Source: Acerihabitans sp047324305
GTDB lineage: Bacteria > Pseudomonadota > Gammaproteobacteria > Enterobacterales > Enterobacteriaceae
Direction: 5' to 3'
Assembly: GCF_047324305.1 (NCBI RefSeq)
Contig: NZ_CP178740.1
Location: 5,394,001-5,458,000, forward strand
DNA length: 64,000 bases
Part shown: positions 24,986 through 34,430 of the stretch, piece after piece
How the letters are laid out: each line of letters starts with the position of its first letter
Numbering within the stretch: the stretch's first letter is position 1
Position numbers and translations under genes: made by a program
Notes under the pieces: model-generated
Told to the model about the DNA's origin: nothing
Database searches by the model: none
What the model saw: only the letters and a program-made list of their open reading frames with translations

Positions 24986-26377
24986 TTATGAACCCGGCCG
25001 GCTAAAAGGTGAAATTTTTTGCCAGGGCGCAGCATTCTCATACTGCGCGGCGGTATCTATCAACCGCCGTTCGTTCCCCTGGGGGGCCACCAGTTGGATA
25101 CCGGTCGGCAGCCCGTCGGCATGTTCCGGCGCAGGCAGGGCTATCGCGGGACAACCGGCAAGACTGACCGCGGCGGTAAACATCCCCACCGCCCCAGCAA
25201 CGGCGGGACGGCCGCCGATAACAGCCGGATTGGCGGCGGCGCAGTCCCAGCCGGCGGTAGGGGTTACCGGAGTCATGATCAGATCATAGCGGTTGAATAT
25301 ATCCCTGAAAGCCCAGCGCAGCGCAGTAACGGCATCCAGGCCTTCCACATATTGGCCCGCTGTGATTTGCCGCCCTTTCTCCGCCATGGTCATTACCGCG
25401 TCGCTCACCTTGCTTCGCCAATCCTGTTGCCCTGACATCACCCTGGCGATGCCGGCATTTACTAAGGTGGAATAGAGGCGATAAGCCTCGTCCGGATTCC
25501 ATAAGGGCCTGACTTCATGGACAGTATGGCCCAGCGTGCGCAACACCTGTTTGGCCAACGTGGCTGCGGTCAGCACACTCTTATCGATATACCAGCCGGC
25601 GCGGCTGTCCGTTACGACATCGAAACAGGCGATATTAAGTCCCCTGCTAGAGGTCGCCAATCCGATAGTATCGCTGAGTACCGACATTACGGTGTTAAGA
25701 TCCGCGACATTGCGGGTTAGCGTGCCAATCACCTGGAGATCGTTGGCCAACGGCGGAAAACCGTGTCGCCGTTCCACTGTTCCGATTGACGGCTTAAACC
25801 CGACGATACCAGTATGGGCTGCCGGCTTCCTGATCGACCCGCCAGCATCAGTGCCGATAGCGAAGGTACACATGCCCGAGGCAACGGCAGCCGCCGCTCC
25901 GCCGCTGGAACCGCCGGGGGTTTTTGTTGTATCCCAGGGATTTTTGGTGATGCCGAACAAACGGTTACCGGTATATCCCGCCATCGCCAATTCCGGAGTG
26001 TTGGTTTTACCGACAAAAACGCAGCCCGCCGCGATTAACCGTTCGATGGCAATATCGCTGCGCGGCGCGATAAAATCCCTGAATAATTCACTCCCCCACG
26101 TGGCCTTGAGGCCGCCAAAATAAAGATTGTCCTTTACCGTAAAAGGAACGCCGTCTAATTGGCTTAACGGTCGGCCTGATTGCCAGCGCAGAGAAGACGC
26201 CCTGGCAGCGCGCCAGGATAGTCCGGTATCCTGAGTGACAATAGCATTAAGAATGGGATTGATGTGTGAAATTCTTTTCTCAATAGCCGCCAAAGTATCT
26301 TCCGGCGTAAAAAGACCCTGTTGATATCCGCCAGCCAACTGACAAGCATCAAGCTCCCATAATCTATTTTTATCCAC
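24986..26377 (-). CDS. Amidase signature family hydrolase
   Basis: 463 residues with the complete Ser-cisSer-Lys triad: K82 in FTVKDNLYF, S157/S158 in TPGGSSGGAA and the nucleophile S181 in GTDAGGSIRKPA. Family role: hydrolysis of a C-N amide bond to acid and ammonia (or amine). It is the last gene of the minus-strand operon that begins with the cyclase gene, after a 130-base gap from the ABC ATPase. With the transporter and the muconate-lactonizing-type enzyme it suggests uptake and breakdown of an amide-bearing compound. The exact amide cannot be predicted. Confidence 0.92.
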   Translation of the reverse strand: MDKNRLWELDACQLAGGYQQGLFTPEDTLAAIEKRISHINPILNAIVTQDTGLSWRAARASSLRWQSGRPLSQLDGVPFTVKDNLYFGGLKATWGSELFRDFIAPRSDIAIERLIAAGCVFVGKTNTPELAMAGYTGNRLFGITKNPWDTTKTPGGSSGGAAAAVASGMCTFAIGTDAGGSIRKPAAHTGIVGFKPSIGTVERRHGFPPLANDLQVIGTLTRNVADLNTVMSVLSDTIGLATSSRGLNIACFDVVTDSRAGWYIDKSVLTAATLAKQVLRTLGHTVHEVRPLWNPDEAYRLYSTLVNAGIARVMSGQQDWRSKVSDAVMTMAEKGRQITAGQYVEGLDAVTALRWAFRDIFNRYDLIMTPVTPTAGWDCAAANPAVIGGRPAVAGAVGMFTAAVSLAGCPAIALPAPEHADGLPTGIQLVAPQGNERRLIDTAAQYENAAPWQKISPFSRPGS

Positions 26378-26507
26378 GGGCAGACATTCCCCATTGTAGC
26401 AATATATATTGATTATTTAAATAAATACTCCAAAGCCGCCGCCTACACATCGGCTAGAAAAATAATATCCCCGGCCAGACTCGGGTTAACTCAATAATCA
26501 TCGTAAA

Positions 26508-27311
26508 CTATGCATCAGCATTTTTAGCTGCTTCATGTTTTATCAGCTTTCTGAGTTCTGCCGCTAATGCCACAAAGTCCTGACTCAACGGGTTGCCGGA
26601 ATCAATAAGATTAACGTCTATCACTTTTTTGATATGGCCAGGTTGGGTTCCCATCACCACGATCTTATCCGCTAAAAAAATAGCTTCTGAAATACTGTGG
26701 GTGACAAAAATCACCGTCTTGCGTTCTTGTTGCCAGATCCGCTTCATCTCTTCCTGCAACGACTCGCGGGTTTGCGCATCCAACGCCCCGAATGGTTCGT
26801 CCATTAATAATACTGTCGGGTTATTCGCCAGCGCGCGGGCGATGGCCACCCGTTGCTTCATGCCACCCGATAAGTCCCGGGGCAGGCGGTCCTGGTACGG
26901 TAGCAACCCCACTCTTTCCAGCACCGTTAGCGCAATGTCTCTTTGTTGCAACCGGGAGTGCCCTTTCAACATGGGACCAAACGCAACGTTTTCCATCACT
27001 GTTCGCCAGGGAAATAATGCATATTCCTGAAAGACCACCCCCCGATCGGGCCCTGGACCGGTAACCCGCGTGCCATCTACCCAAATTTCACCGCTGGTTG
27101 GCGTGATAAACCCGGCAATCATATTTAATAACGTAGATTTACCGCAGCCTGATGGCCCCAACAGACAGGTAAAGCTGTTTTGTTTTAATTCCAAATCCAC
27201 CCGATCAAGCGCGAGATGATCTGCATATTTTTTAGTGACGCCTTTAATAAAAATCCTGTGATGGTTTTCCGCATCATCCGGTACACTAATAGTGTCTTGT
27301 AGGCTAAGCAT
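26508..27311 (-). CDS. ABC transporter ATP-binding protein (SsuB/TauB type)
   Basis: 267 residues: Walker A GPSGCGKST, Q-loop VVFQEYALFPW, signature LSGGMKQR, Walker B TVLLMDEPFGALDAQTR and FVTHSISEA. The VFQE-LFPW pattern is typical of the nitrate/sulfonate/taurine group. It pairs with the permease 12 bases upstream and the binding protein beyond it. Regulated, I infer, by the sigma-54 promoter at the head of the operon. Confidence 0.95.
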   Translation of the reverse strand: MLSLQDTISVPDDAENHHRIFIKGVTKKYADHLALDRVDLELKQNSFTCLLGPSGCGKSTLLNMIAGFITPTSGEIWVDGTRVTGPGPDRGVVFQEYALFPWRTVMENVAFGPMLKGHSRLQQRDIALTVLERVGLLPYQDRLPRDLSGGMKQRVAIARALANNPTVLLMDEPFGALDAQTRESLQEEMKRIWQQERKTVIFVTHSISEAIFLADKIVVMGTQPGHIKKVIDVNLIDSGNPLSQDFVALAAELRKLIKHEAAKNADA

Positions 27312-27323
27312 TTAAAATCCTTG

Positions 27324-28103
27324 TTAGTCTCTCCAACCCAGCAGCCTGGTCTCAATCATGGTTAGGAATAAATTGACCATATAGCCAAAAAAACCAATGA
27401 TTGCAGCCCCAAGCAGCATTTGAGAGACGGAAAAATAGGTTCTGGCGTTATTGATGTAATAACCCAGCCCGGAGTCGGCGCCAAGAAATTCCGCCGCGAC
27501 AATAACAAAGAAAGACAAAGAAAGCCCAAGCTTCAGGCCGGTGAAGATGAATGGTGTTGCTGCCGGTAATACCACATAGCGAAACATCTGCTTTTTATTG
27601 GCGCCTAAGCTTGCACCTGCCCGCAACAACAATTTATCCACATGTTTAACGCCATCTACCGAGGCGGTGAATATGGGAAAAAAAGCTGAATAGGCAATAA
27701 ATGTCACCTTCGACAGCTCGCCGATGCCAAACCACAGCACCAGCATCGGTAAGAATGCCAGTGGAGGTATCGGGCGCAATATTTCAAACAAGGGTTCGAT
27801 AAAGAAGCCAGCCGATTTGCTCATACACACCAGCAGTGAGAGCCCAATACCGGCGAACGCCGCAATAACAAAGCCAGCAAGGATGCGGAACAGACTGGCC
27901 CCAATATCCACCTGAAGCTCACCGGAACGGATCGAGTCGACAGCGGCATCGATAACGTCCATCGGTGAAGGCAGCAGCAGTGGATTGACAAAGTTCAGAC
28001 CGGCTTTATTCGCCCAGGTTACCGCTATCCAAATCAATAAAAAAACGCAAACGGCAATCCCGGTCCTGAGCAGATGTGATCGATGAGCGTGGGCGTTATG
28101 CAT
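27324..28103 (-). CDS. ABC transporter permease (SsuC/TauC type)
   Basis: 259 residues from the ATG at 28103, which overlaps the end of the binding-protein gene by eight bases; upstream in-frame sequence lies inside that gene and is not homologous. Six membrane helices are expected, with the coupling loop LLLRAGASLGANKKQMFRYV. It forms the homodimeric channel of a NitT/TauT-type importer. Confidence 0.93.
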   Translation of the reverse strand: MHNAHAHRSHLLRTGIAVCVFLLIWIAVTWANKAGLNFVNPLLLPSPMDVIDAAVDSIRSGELQVDIGASLFRILAGFVIAAFAGIGLSLLVCMSKSAGFFIEPLFEILRPIPPLAFLPMLVLWFGIGELSKVTFIAYSAFFPIFTASVDGVKHVDKLLLRAGASLGANKKQMFRYVVLPAATPFIFTGLKLGLSLSFFVIVAAEFLGADSGLGYYINNARTYFSVSQMLLGAAIIGFFGYMVNLFLTMIETRLLGWRD

Positions 28104-29136
28104 GGCTTGGGCCCCAGTGCACTCTGATGGGATCCACACCACCCAGAGGCATGGGATCGATGGCCTTCGCCATGTCCGGCAATGAGGAAACCCGTTTATT
28201 GGCCAGCGCCCACTGTGCGGTTGATCTAAAGGTATCCGCCAATTCATCGGATAGCGAGAGTTTATAAACGCTGTTGTCGACCATCACCCTCAGCGGACCG
28301 GCAGGTACCTTCAGCACGCTCTCAAGGGCGGCCAACGATTCTTCTTTATGGGAATAAAAATAGTTTTCGGCATTAATCAATGCCCTCAGCAGCGACGCCG
28401 TGGTGCGGGGATACTGCTTTACCCAGTCCTGACGCGCAATAAGAGTCGAATGCTGATATAATAGCTTGTCGCGTTCTGATAATTTTGTCGGCGGCTGTGT
28501 AAAATAGAGGGTATTGCCCGTTGCATAGAGCGTGCCGTTTAATTGCTGTAATCGATATAAGAAGGGTTGCCAAGACAATAGCATATCAACGTCTCCGCGA
28601 CTGGCCGCGACTACGCCTTCGCTCGGTTCCATATTCATCATCCGGATTTTCCTGACGTCAAAATGATACTTTTCAGCCAGATGAGATAAAATTAATGGGT
28701 TATTCGCGCCTTCGGTGAAAGCGCATCGTTTGCCCTCAAGCACAGACGGTGACTCCGGATGAAAACCTGGCGCCAATACCAGCCCTTGTCCACCGGATAT
28801 ATCAGCGAAGGCGCAGAGTATTTTTGCCGGTATGTTACGGGAGGCCAAAATAATCTGGCTAAGCGGATTGCCGACGCCGATGGGAAATCCGCCGCCCATA
28901 ATGGTCAGCATGTCGCCACTAGACTGTTGCCAGCGGATAGTGACATCAATGCCCTGAGCCTGAAATAATTTAAAATAATCAGCCAAGGCCAATTGCATGC
29001 CTAATTGCGGATCCCGCACTCCCAATAATTCAAATTCAGTCAATTCATTTTTACCGCTTATCTCGGCGCTATTCGCCGTTTTTACGAGTAACGGCGAAAC
29101 GGCGATGGCACTAAGAAAGGTTCTTCTGGTCAACAT
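28096..29136 (-). CDS. ABC transporter binding protein (SsuA/NMT1 type) with a twin-arginine signal
   Basis: 346 residues from the ATG at 29136, chosen because GGGAG lies eight bases before it. The N-terminus TRRTFLSAIAVSPLLV has a twin-arginine motif followed by a hydrophobic stretch, so export by the Tat route is likely, which is common for this family. The mature part begins with the ligand lobe (FELLGVRDPQLGMQLALADYF) and carries the usual ALxEGKRCAFTEGANNP-like element. Related proteins bind aliphatic sulfonates, nitrate or thiamine precursors. Confidence 0.9.
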   Translation of the reverse strand: MLTRRTFLSAIAVSPLLVKTANSAEISGKNELTEFELLGVRDPQLGMQLALADYFKLFQAQGIDVTIRWQQSSGDMLTIMGGGFPIGVGNPLSQIILASRNIPAKILCAFADISGGQGLVLAPGFHPESPSVLEGKRCAFTEGANNPLILSHLAEKYHFDVRKIRMMNMEPSEGVVAASRGDVDMLLSWQPFLYRLQQLNGTLYATGNTLYFTQPPTKLSERDKLLYQHSTLIARQDWVKQYPRTTASLLRALINAENYFYSHKEESLAALESVLKVPAGPLRVMVDNSVYKLSLSDELADTFRSTAQWALANKRVSSLPDMAKAIDPMPLGGVDPIRVHWGPSHA

Positions 29137-29193
29137 GTGTGTTTCTCCCAACTTTTACGCTTAATTAATGGAAATGATGAGATAAGCCGAAGA

Positions 29194-30303
29194 TTATATT
29201 TTCAACTGCAATGATTTAATAATATCCAGATTGACTTCGACCCCGTGGCCCGGAGTGTCTGAAATGTTTACCATGCCGCCTCTAACGGAAAGCGGAGCAG
29301 AAGTCACGTCCTGGCTTAAATAATCCTGAGTAAAACTTACACCAGTATTTAACCGCGACACGGTGGCGGCTAAATGAGCCATCGCGCTGGAAGCCACGCT
29401 GGACTCCGCTATTTTGCACGCCAGCACCACATTGCCGTTAGTACTGTCACAATTCAGAACGCCGGCTAAAATGTGGTTATAAGTACCAAACTTCAATAAT
29501 TTAAGATTGAACCACATCACGCCGAGATGACGTTCCCGCAAAATATCGGCGTCGGTATGCAGGCTTTCATCCGCCGCGATGTCCATCAGCGAGGAGTGAG
29601 CCAATAACATTTTCAGTCCATCGTCATCCGCAGGTTTCAACGGTTGCTCAAGATATTGCAGGCCCGCTGGGGAAGCGTGACGCATAAACTGAAGAGCCTT
29701 ATCCACGTCCCAGGCCATATTGGCGTCGGCCGATAATGCAATTTTATCGCCATGGGTCGCGCGGATGGCGCAAATCCGTTCAGCATCTTCTAGCGGATCG
29801 TCGATACCAACCTTTATTTTAAAATAGCGATATCCTGCTCTGATTGCGTCGGTTAACGTTGCGTCATCCTGCGATTGGCCGGAACCACTTAATATCTTTA
29901 ACGCTGGAATACTATCCCTTCTCTTATTCCCAAGCAGTTGCCACAGCGGGATATCTTTCTGACGAGCGACCAGGTCGGCAATCGCCATGCACAGTGCGGA
30001 CTTGGCGGTTGTTGCTCCAGCGATAAGCCGGTCGATCTTATATTCAATTGCGGTAAAATTATCGGTATCCTCGCCAATTAAATGCGGAATAAGGGAATAA
30101 TCTAGTGCAAATAATACATCAACCAAATATTCCCCAGTCATGGTCGCAGCAATGCTCGCCTCCCCCCAGCCATGGTGATTATCCGATGAAAGCACCCTGA
30201 TGAAGACGTTCACAGTGGATTCAATTTTCTCACTGGCAAGCTTCATCGCCTGCTTAAGCGGCAAACGGACCGGATATATTTCTATTGACTTGATTTTACT
30301 CAT
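29194..30303 (-). CDS. Muconate-lactonizing-subgroup enolase-superfamily enzyme
   Basis: 369 residues. The barrel shows the MLE-type catalytic set: K162-x-K164 in YFKIKVG, metal ligands D193 (SADANMAW), E219 (YLEQPL) and D245 (AADES), and K268 on the opposite face (WFNLKLLKFG). With lysines on both faces, members act as cycloisomerases, o-succinylbenzoate synthases, dipeptide epimerases or N-acylamino-acid racemases. The neighbouring amidase and cyclase make an amide or N-acyl substrate plausible. Its start overlaps the ROK gene stop (ATGA). Confidence 0.9.
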   Translation of the reverse strand: MSKIKSIEIYPVRLPLKQAMKLASEKIESTVNVFIRVLSSDNHHGWGEASIAATMTGEYLVDVLFALDYSLIPHLIGEDTDNFTAIEYKIDRLIAGATTAKSALCMAIADLVARQKDIPLWQLLGNKRRDSIPALKILSGSGQSQDDATLTDAIRAGYRYFKIKVGIDDPLEDAERICAIRATHGDKIALSADANMAWDVDKALQFMRHASPAGLQYLEQPLKPADDDGLKMLLAHSSLMDIAADESLHTDADILRERHLGVMWFNLKLLKFGTYNHILAGVLNCDSTNGNVVLACKIAESSVASSAMAHLAATVSRLNTGVSFTQDYLSQDVTSAPLSVRGGMVNISDTPGHGVEVNLDIIKSLQLKI

Positions 30304-31571
30304 ACCGACGTTATCCCAATTGACGTTTTTATAGGATCGCCCTCACCAAATAATACCTGTTCAAGGCTATATAATTCCGCGATGGCGCCATAGCCCAGAT
30401 CGTTGATTCTGACGAAAGGCGGTTCAATATTTAATCGCCGCCACATATTTTTCACCCCCTCGCTTACCCCCCTTTGATACGCCTGTACTTGTCCCACTAC
30501 GCCGGACAGCACAATAGTTTTAAGCGTGAAGCAAACTGAAAGGGAAAATATGGCTTCGCCGAGCACAACACCCGCCGCAAAAAAACTGTCTTCGATTTTT
30601 TTATCACCGGCATTCAGCCGGGAAATTAAATTCAATAATTTTCCGGGTTCGATTTCATCCAGTAATATCGGTGCAAATCGGTACTCATCGCCGCTGCTTT
30701 GCTTGACCAGTGAATAACCGGACGCTTTCGTCAATAAACATCCCCTAGCACCGCATAGACAGAGATCGTCGGCACCGAGAACAGGAATGTGCGCAATCAG
30801 CCGATCATCGTTGATATTTCCATGGGCAATGCCGTTAATCAGTACATACGCCCCGATACCGAAGGCGATATAGATCAGAAGCGTCGCGTCCTTGCTCTTA
30901 TAAGGATCCGGCGCAACGGAGTTGAATTCCAGAGGCCGCTTTTCAGAGAACACCTTTTCCCCTATGCTCAGCGCTTCGCCAATGGTTCCCAGATAAACAG
31001 GAACCTTAAAGAACTCCCCCAGCTTATGGGTAATTAATTGATTATTAAGAACATGGATCGAAGAAATACAAATTTTACCCTGTCTTTTATCAACCGCACC
31101 GATGGTCACTACTCCGATACCAATGATTTTATTTTTACTGATATTATTTTCAGACAATACCCCGTCAATTTTATCTATCAGGTCCTCAACCACGGTATTG
31201 CCGGAGCCTTTAAGAGTATCGGTAAGATCGCTGCGGGCAAGTTGCTGGCCGCGCAGGTTTATTATCGATACGCAATGCTCAAACGCGGTAAGGCACACCG
31301 AAATAATAAACTTTGAGGTGACGCTGAGCGCCAGGGGCACCTGCCGGCGGCCGGGTCCTTGCGCCTGTCCCTGCGGCGCAGCTTCACTGATTAAATCATC
31401 CTCGATCAATTCCCTGACAATACGGGAGATTGCCGCCTCGGATAAACTGAGGGTTTTAGCAATATCCGAACGTGACATCCTTCCATGCCGGCTCAGAGCA
31501 TGAATGATCAGGCTGCGGTTATACTCTCTGATATTCACCGTATTACGGCCTTTTCCTTGTTCGTTCATCAT
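30300..31571 (-). CDS. ROK-family (NagC/Mlc-like) transcriptional regulator
   Basis: 423 residues. Residues about 12-60 form a winged helix-turn-helix (MSRSDIAKTLSLSEAAISRI), followed by a ROK sugar-kinase-like domain with the zinc-binding CLCGARGCL cluster. The ATP-site glycine pattern of active kinases is altered (GIGVVTIGAVD), in line with a repressor. Its ATG overlaps the cyclase stop (TGATG), and the enzyme gene after it overlaps its own stop, so the regulator is translated with the operon it probably controls. ROK regulators usually sense a sugar; here the ligand could be a pathway compound. Confidence 0.9.
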   Translation of the reverse strand: MMNEQGKGRNTVNIREYNRSLIIHALSRHGRMSRSDIAKTLSLSEAAISRIVRELIEDDLISEAAPQGQAQGPGRRQVPLALSVTSKFIISVCLTAFEHCVSIINLRGQQLARSDLTDTLKGSGNTVVEDLIDKIDGVLSENNISKNKIIGIGVVTIGAVDKRQGKICISSIHVLNNQLITHKLGEFFKVPVYLGTIGEALSIGEKVFSEKRPLEFNSVAPDPYKSKDATLLIYIAFGIGAYVLINGIAHGNINDDRLIAHIPVLGADDLCLCGARGCLLTKASGYSLVKQSSGDEYRFAPILLDEIEPGKLLNLISRLNAGDKKIEDSFFAAGVVLGEAIFSLSVCFTLKTIVLSGVVGQVQAYQRGVSEGVKNMWRRLNIEPPFVRINDLGYGAIAELYSLEQVLFGEGDPIKTSIGITSV

Positions 31572-32260
31572 CAGTCCAGCACCGCCACCGCTCTGATGGG
31601 GCTTCCCGTACCGCCTTTTATTTTCAACGGGAAACCGATAAATTTAAACCGGCCTTTACCGACCAATAACTCTAAATGTTCCAGCCCTTCCATATGCGTG
31701 AATCCCATATCCCGGCATACATGATGAACTTCGAAATTATTCCGTCCCGTCCGCCCGGGGCTCATGGCTTCGACCCCGAACATAGCTATGCCCTGCTGCC
31801 CCAGCCAGGTTGCGGAATCTTTGGTCAATCCCGGAAAATCGGTAATGTGCCCGGGCGTGCCCAGGGTTCGTTGATTGAAGGCCATATAGAGCAGTACGGT
31901 ATCTTTCGCTTTTATTTCCACGCCGGCCTTCACGATGGCATCTTGTAAATCCTTCACACTGATATCACTGTTCAGCGGCTTGTGAGATAAATCCAGGCAA
32001 ACCGCCTCGGTATAAAAGTTCTCCAGGGGCATTTCGTCGATAGATTTCGCCTGTGATGAATCATCAAAATGGTGAGGGGCATCGACATGTGTTCCGCTGT
32101 GCTCTCCCATGACCAGCAGATTCACTGCCGTTGAAAATAGATAGCCCTCCGCTGCCCTCTTCTCCTCATGGGTGGTAAATGGGGTAATGCTTACGGTGGG
32201 ATGATTGGGTAACCGCTGCATTTTGTGGCTTATCTCTCTGCTCAAATCGATTAATTGCAT
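31571..32260 (-). CDS. Cyclase/kynurenine-formamidase-like metal hydrolase
   Basis: 229 residues of the cyclase family (PF04199 type). The metal-binding motif appears as HSGTHVDAPHHF near residues 55-66, and later VEAMSPGRTGRNNFEVH holds further active-site His. Members hydrolyse cyclic or N-formyl amides, for example N-formylkynurenine or isatin. It is the first gene after the minus-strand sigma-54 promoter, and its stop overlaps the ROK start. Together with the amidase at the other end of the operon it points to breakdown of a cyclic amide or formamide. Confidence 0.88.
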   Translation of the reverse strand: MQLIDLSREISHKMQRLPNHPTVSITPFTTHEEKRAAEGYLFSTAVNLLVMGEHSGTHVDAPHHFDDSSQAKSIDEMPLENFYTEAVCLDLSHKPLNSDISVKDLQDAIVKAGVEIKAKDTVLLYMAFNQRTLGTPGHITDFPGLTKDSATWLGQQGIAMFGVEAMSPGRTGRNNFEVHHVCRDMGFTHMEGLEHLELLVGKGRFKFIGFPLKIKGGTGSPIRAVAVLD

Positions 32261-32380
32261 TTGGCTTTCCTTTTGATCTTTCTTATAACTAATTGATTAA
32301 TATAAATATTACCCTTATGAGAGGTCTGCAATCTCAATTCAAGAGACATTTGTATTATTTGCTGTCAGTAAGTAATTAAT

Positions 32381-32398
32381 AAGCAAACAACATGCCAA
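32381..32398 (-). promoter_or_regulatory. Sigma-54 (-24/-12) promoter for the leftward operon
   Basis: On the minus strand the DNA reads TTGGCATG, four bases, TTTGCTT. The invariant GG (complement of 32395-32396) and GC (complement of 32383-32384) are spaced exactly as RpoN promoters require. The position is about 120 bases before the cyclase ATG, and transcription would start near 32371. The sigma-54 activator gene lies just upstream, which strongly supports the call. Confidence 0.8.
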
Positions 32399-32471
32399 CC
32401 GACTGGGCATTCGACACCTTCAGGGTTACCCCCTCGTCTAATTAAAAATTATTCAAACAAGATGATTGTGT

Positions 32472-32484
32472 TATCAAAGAATTA
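32472..32484. promoter_or_regulatory. Candidate IHF site upstream of the leftward sigma-54 promoter
   Basis: TATCAAAGAATTA is an exact match to the IHF consensus WATCAANNNNTTR. It lies about 80 bases upstream of the -24 element, the usual place for the DNA bend that lets a distant activator reach sigma-54 RNA polymerase. IHF matches occur by chance in AT-rich DNA, so the position is the main support. Confidence 0.5.
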
Positions 32485-32522
32485 CCTGGTTAAAATTCCG
32501 AAGGAAATGCGGAAACGCAGAG

Positions 32523-32592
32523 AAAATGAACTTGCCCCTGCGCTACAACCTTAGTTACGTTTAACATTCTTTGCACAAAAAAAGTTCATTTT
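32523..32592. repeat. Widely spaced 11-bp inverted repeat, possible activator binding sites
   Basis: AAAATGAACTT at 32523-32533 and its exact reverse complement AAGTTCATTTT at 32582-32592 lie 48 bases apart, upstream of the IHF-like site. This is where an upstream activating sequence for the leftward promoter would be expected. I did not find the same half-site near the rightward promoter, so the link to the activator is open. Confidence 0.4.
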
Positions 32593-32798
32593 ACGCGATA
32601 CTTCGCACTGTGAACGCACAAACTCGCTTGGCGAGCCAGCGTCAACGGTAACATTCCGGAGCCGGCCGATGAGCTCCCCTGCTCAACGCAAGGCCTGCGC
32701 GTTACATTTTCCAGCGCTATCACCCATGCCGGCAGCACCAAGACCCATCATTTTGTCCTCGCTCAACACCATGACCGTTCAATAAAGCCTGGCATGCG

Positions 32799-34430
32799 TC
32801 AGGTGGCAGTCAGCCCAAGCTTGCGCATCCTATAAATGAGTTGGCTCAAAGTTATTCCCAGCCGCTGCGCGGCTCGTGACTTGTTACCACCGCAGTGGGA
32901 AAGTGCCAGTTGGATGGAGTTGGCATCGCTGGGTTCGATACGGGACGAAAAAAGGTGCGCCTGGGAGCTCCCTGCGGCGTCAAGAGGATCGTCCGCAGGC
33001 TGGTGCGTCGCAGCGGCTTGTTCATGTTCCAACAAAGCGGCAACGTGCTGGGCATCGATGATGGGTAATTCCGACAGTAAGACCAATCGGTTAACCACAT
33101 TTTGCAGTTGGCGGACATTCCCCGGCCAGGTATAACGGATCAGCGCGGCCAGCGCCTCCGCGGAGCATTGCACCCGGCGCTGGAAACGCGCGCCGCTCTC
33201 TTCAATGAAATGCTGAATCAGCGTAGACAGATCCTCCGGACGCTCCCGCAGCGAGGGTAAAAATATCGGCACCACGTAGAGCCGATAGAACAAATCCAGC
33301 CTGAATCTCCCCTCGGCGACCTGCTGGCGAAGGTCCAGATTCGTCGCGGCGACTATACGGACATTGATCGACCGCTCCTCCCCGCCGCCGACTCGCTGAA
33401 TCGTTTTTTCTTGCAATGCCCGTAATAATTTAGCTTGCAGATTCAACGGCAATTCACCGATTTCATCGAGGAATAATGTACCGTTGTCCGCCTTTTCAAA
33501 ATGCCCTTGCTTGGTTTTGTCCGCTCCTGTAAACGCGCCTTTTTCATGGCCGAACAGCTCTGATTCAAACAGGTTTTCCGGCACGGCCGCACAGTTCATT
33601 TTGATATATTGTCCACTGCGTTTGCTGGCGATATGCACCGCCCTGGCAAACAGCTCTTTGCCGGTGCCCGATTCGCCGATCAGGAGTACCGTGACATCAC
33701 TGCCTGCCACCTGTTCAATTTGGCGGATGGCGGCGCGAATTTTATCCGAATCGCCATAAATGCCATATTCCAGCATGTCATGCTTCAGGGCCTGTCGTAG
33801 CGTACGGTTTTCATGTTCCAGCGCCACGGTATGCATTTGGACCCGCTCGGCAATAAGATCTTCCATGCGCAGCATTTGAGCGATATGACCCACCACTTCG
33901 CGCAAAATCTCAATATCCGCGGTCAGGTTACGCGAGATACCGCGAAAGCGATTGGCGCAAAATACTCCTCGGGCTCTGCCGTTGAGCAGGATGGGGAAGA
34001 AAAACATCGACGTGACGCCGCTGGGTAACGCATCCCTGGTCACTGAACGCCATAAATAATTAGGTTCTGAATCGATATCCTGAACAATGGTCATCTGACC
34101 CGACAAGAATACCTTGCCGGTGACGCCTTCATCTGGCTGCAATAGGCCTCGCGCTTTTTCCCGCAGTGTCAATCCATAAGCGCAGCGGATGGAGAGCAAG
34201 CCGCTTTTATCGTCATAGATAAACAACCGACCTCGATTAAGCCCCAGGATCTCCGACAGCAAATGGAAAACCTCGCGAAGATTTTCGTCGGTATCGGTAT
34301 AGCGGATGAGAATTTTCGCCATCTCCCGGCGAAAAAACAGTTCGTGCTGAGCCCAGTCGACATTGACATGCACTTCCGTAGTCAGTTCTGCTCGCGCGGA
34401 GGGTACCTGCGCGATATGGGGTTGTTGCAT
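32799..34430 (-). CDS. Sigma-54-dependent activator with an N-terminal GAF domain
   Basis: 543 residues. A GAF sensor domain (about 45-190) is followed by a short coiled linker and an AAA+ domain with Walker A GESGTGKE (252-259), the sigma-54 contact loop GAFTGA (298-303) and Walker B GTLFLDE (317-323). A Fis-type helix-turn-helix ends the protein (GNKSRAAQRLGITLSQLIYR). This is the NifA/FhlA-like plan: a small ligand is sensed by GAF, not a phosphorylated receiver. It lies between the two sigma-54 promoters described here and probably drives both operons. Its own promoter lies in the 34431-34685 region. Confidence 0.95.
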   Translation of the reverse strand: MQQPHIAQVPSARAELTTEVHVNVDWAQHELFFRREMAKILIRYTDTDENLREVFHLLSEILGLNRGRLFIYDDKSGLLSIRCAYGLTLREKARGLLQPDEGVTGKVFLSGQMTIVQDIDSEPNYLWRSVTRDALPSGVTSMFFFPILLNGRARGVFCANRFRGISRNLTADIEILREVVGHIAQMLRMEDLIAERVQMHTVALEHENRTLRQALKHDMLEYGIYGDSDKIRAAIRQIEQVAGSDVTVLLIGESGTGKELFARAVHIASKRSGQYIKMNCAAVPENLFESELFGHEKGAFTGADKTKQGHFEKADNGTLFLDEIGELPLNLQAKLLRALQEKTIQRVGGGEERSINVRIVAATNLDLRQQVAEGRFRLDLFYRLYVVPIFLPSLRERPEDLSTLIQHFIEESGARFQRRVQCSAEALAALIRYTWPGNVRQLQNVVNRLVLLSELPIIDAQHVAALLEHEQAAATHQPADDPLDAAGSSQAHLFSSRIEPSDANSIQLALSHCGGNKSRAAQRLGITLSQLIYRMRKLGLTAT

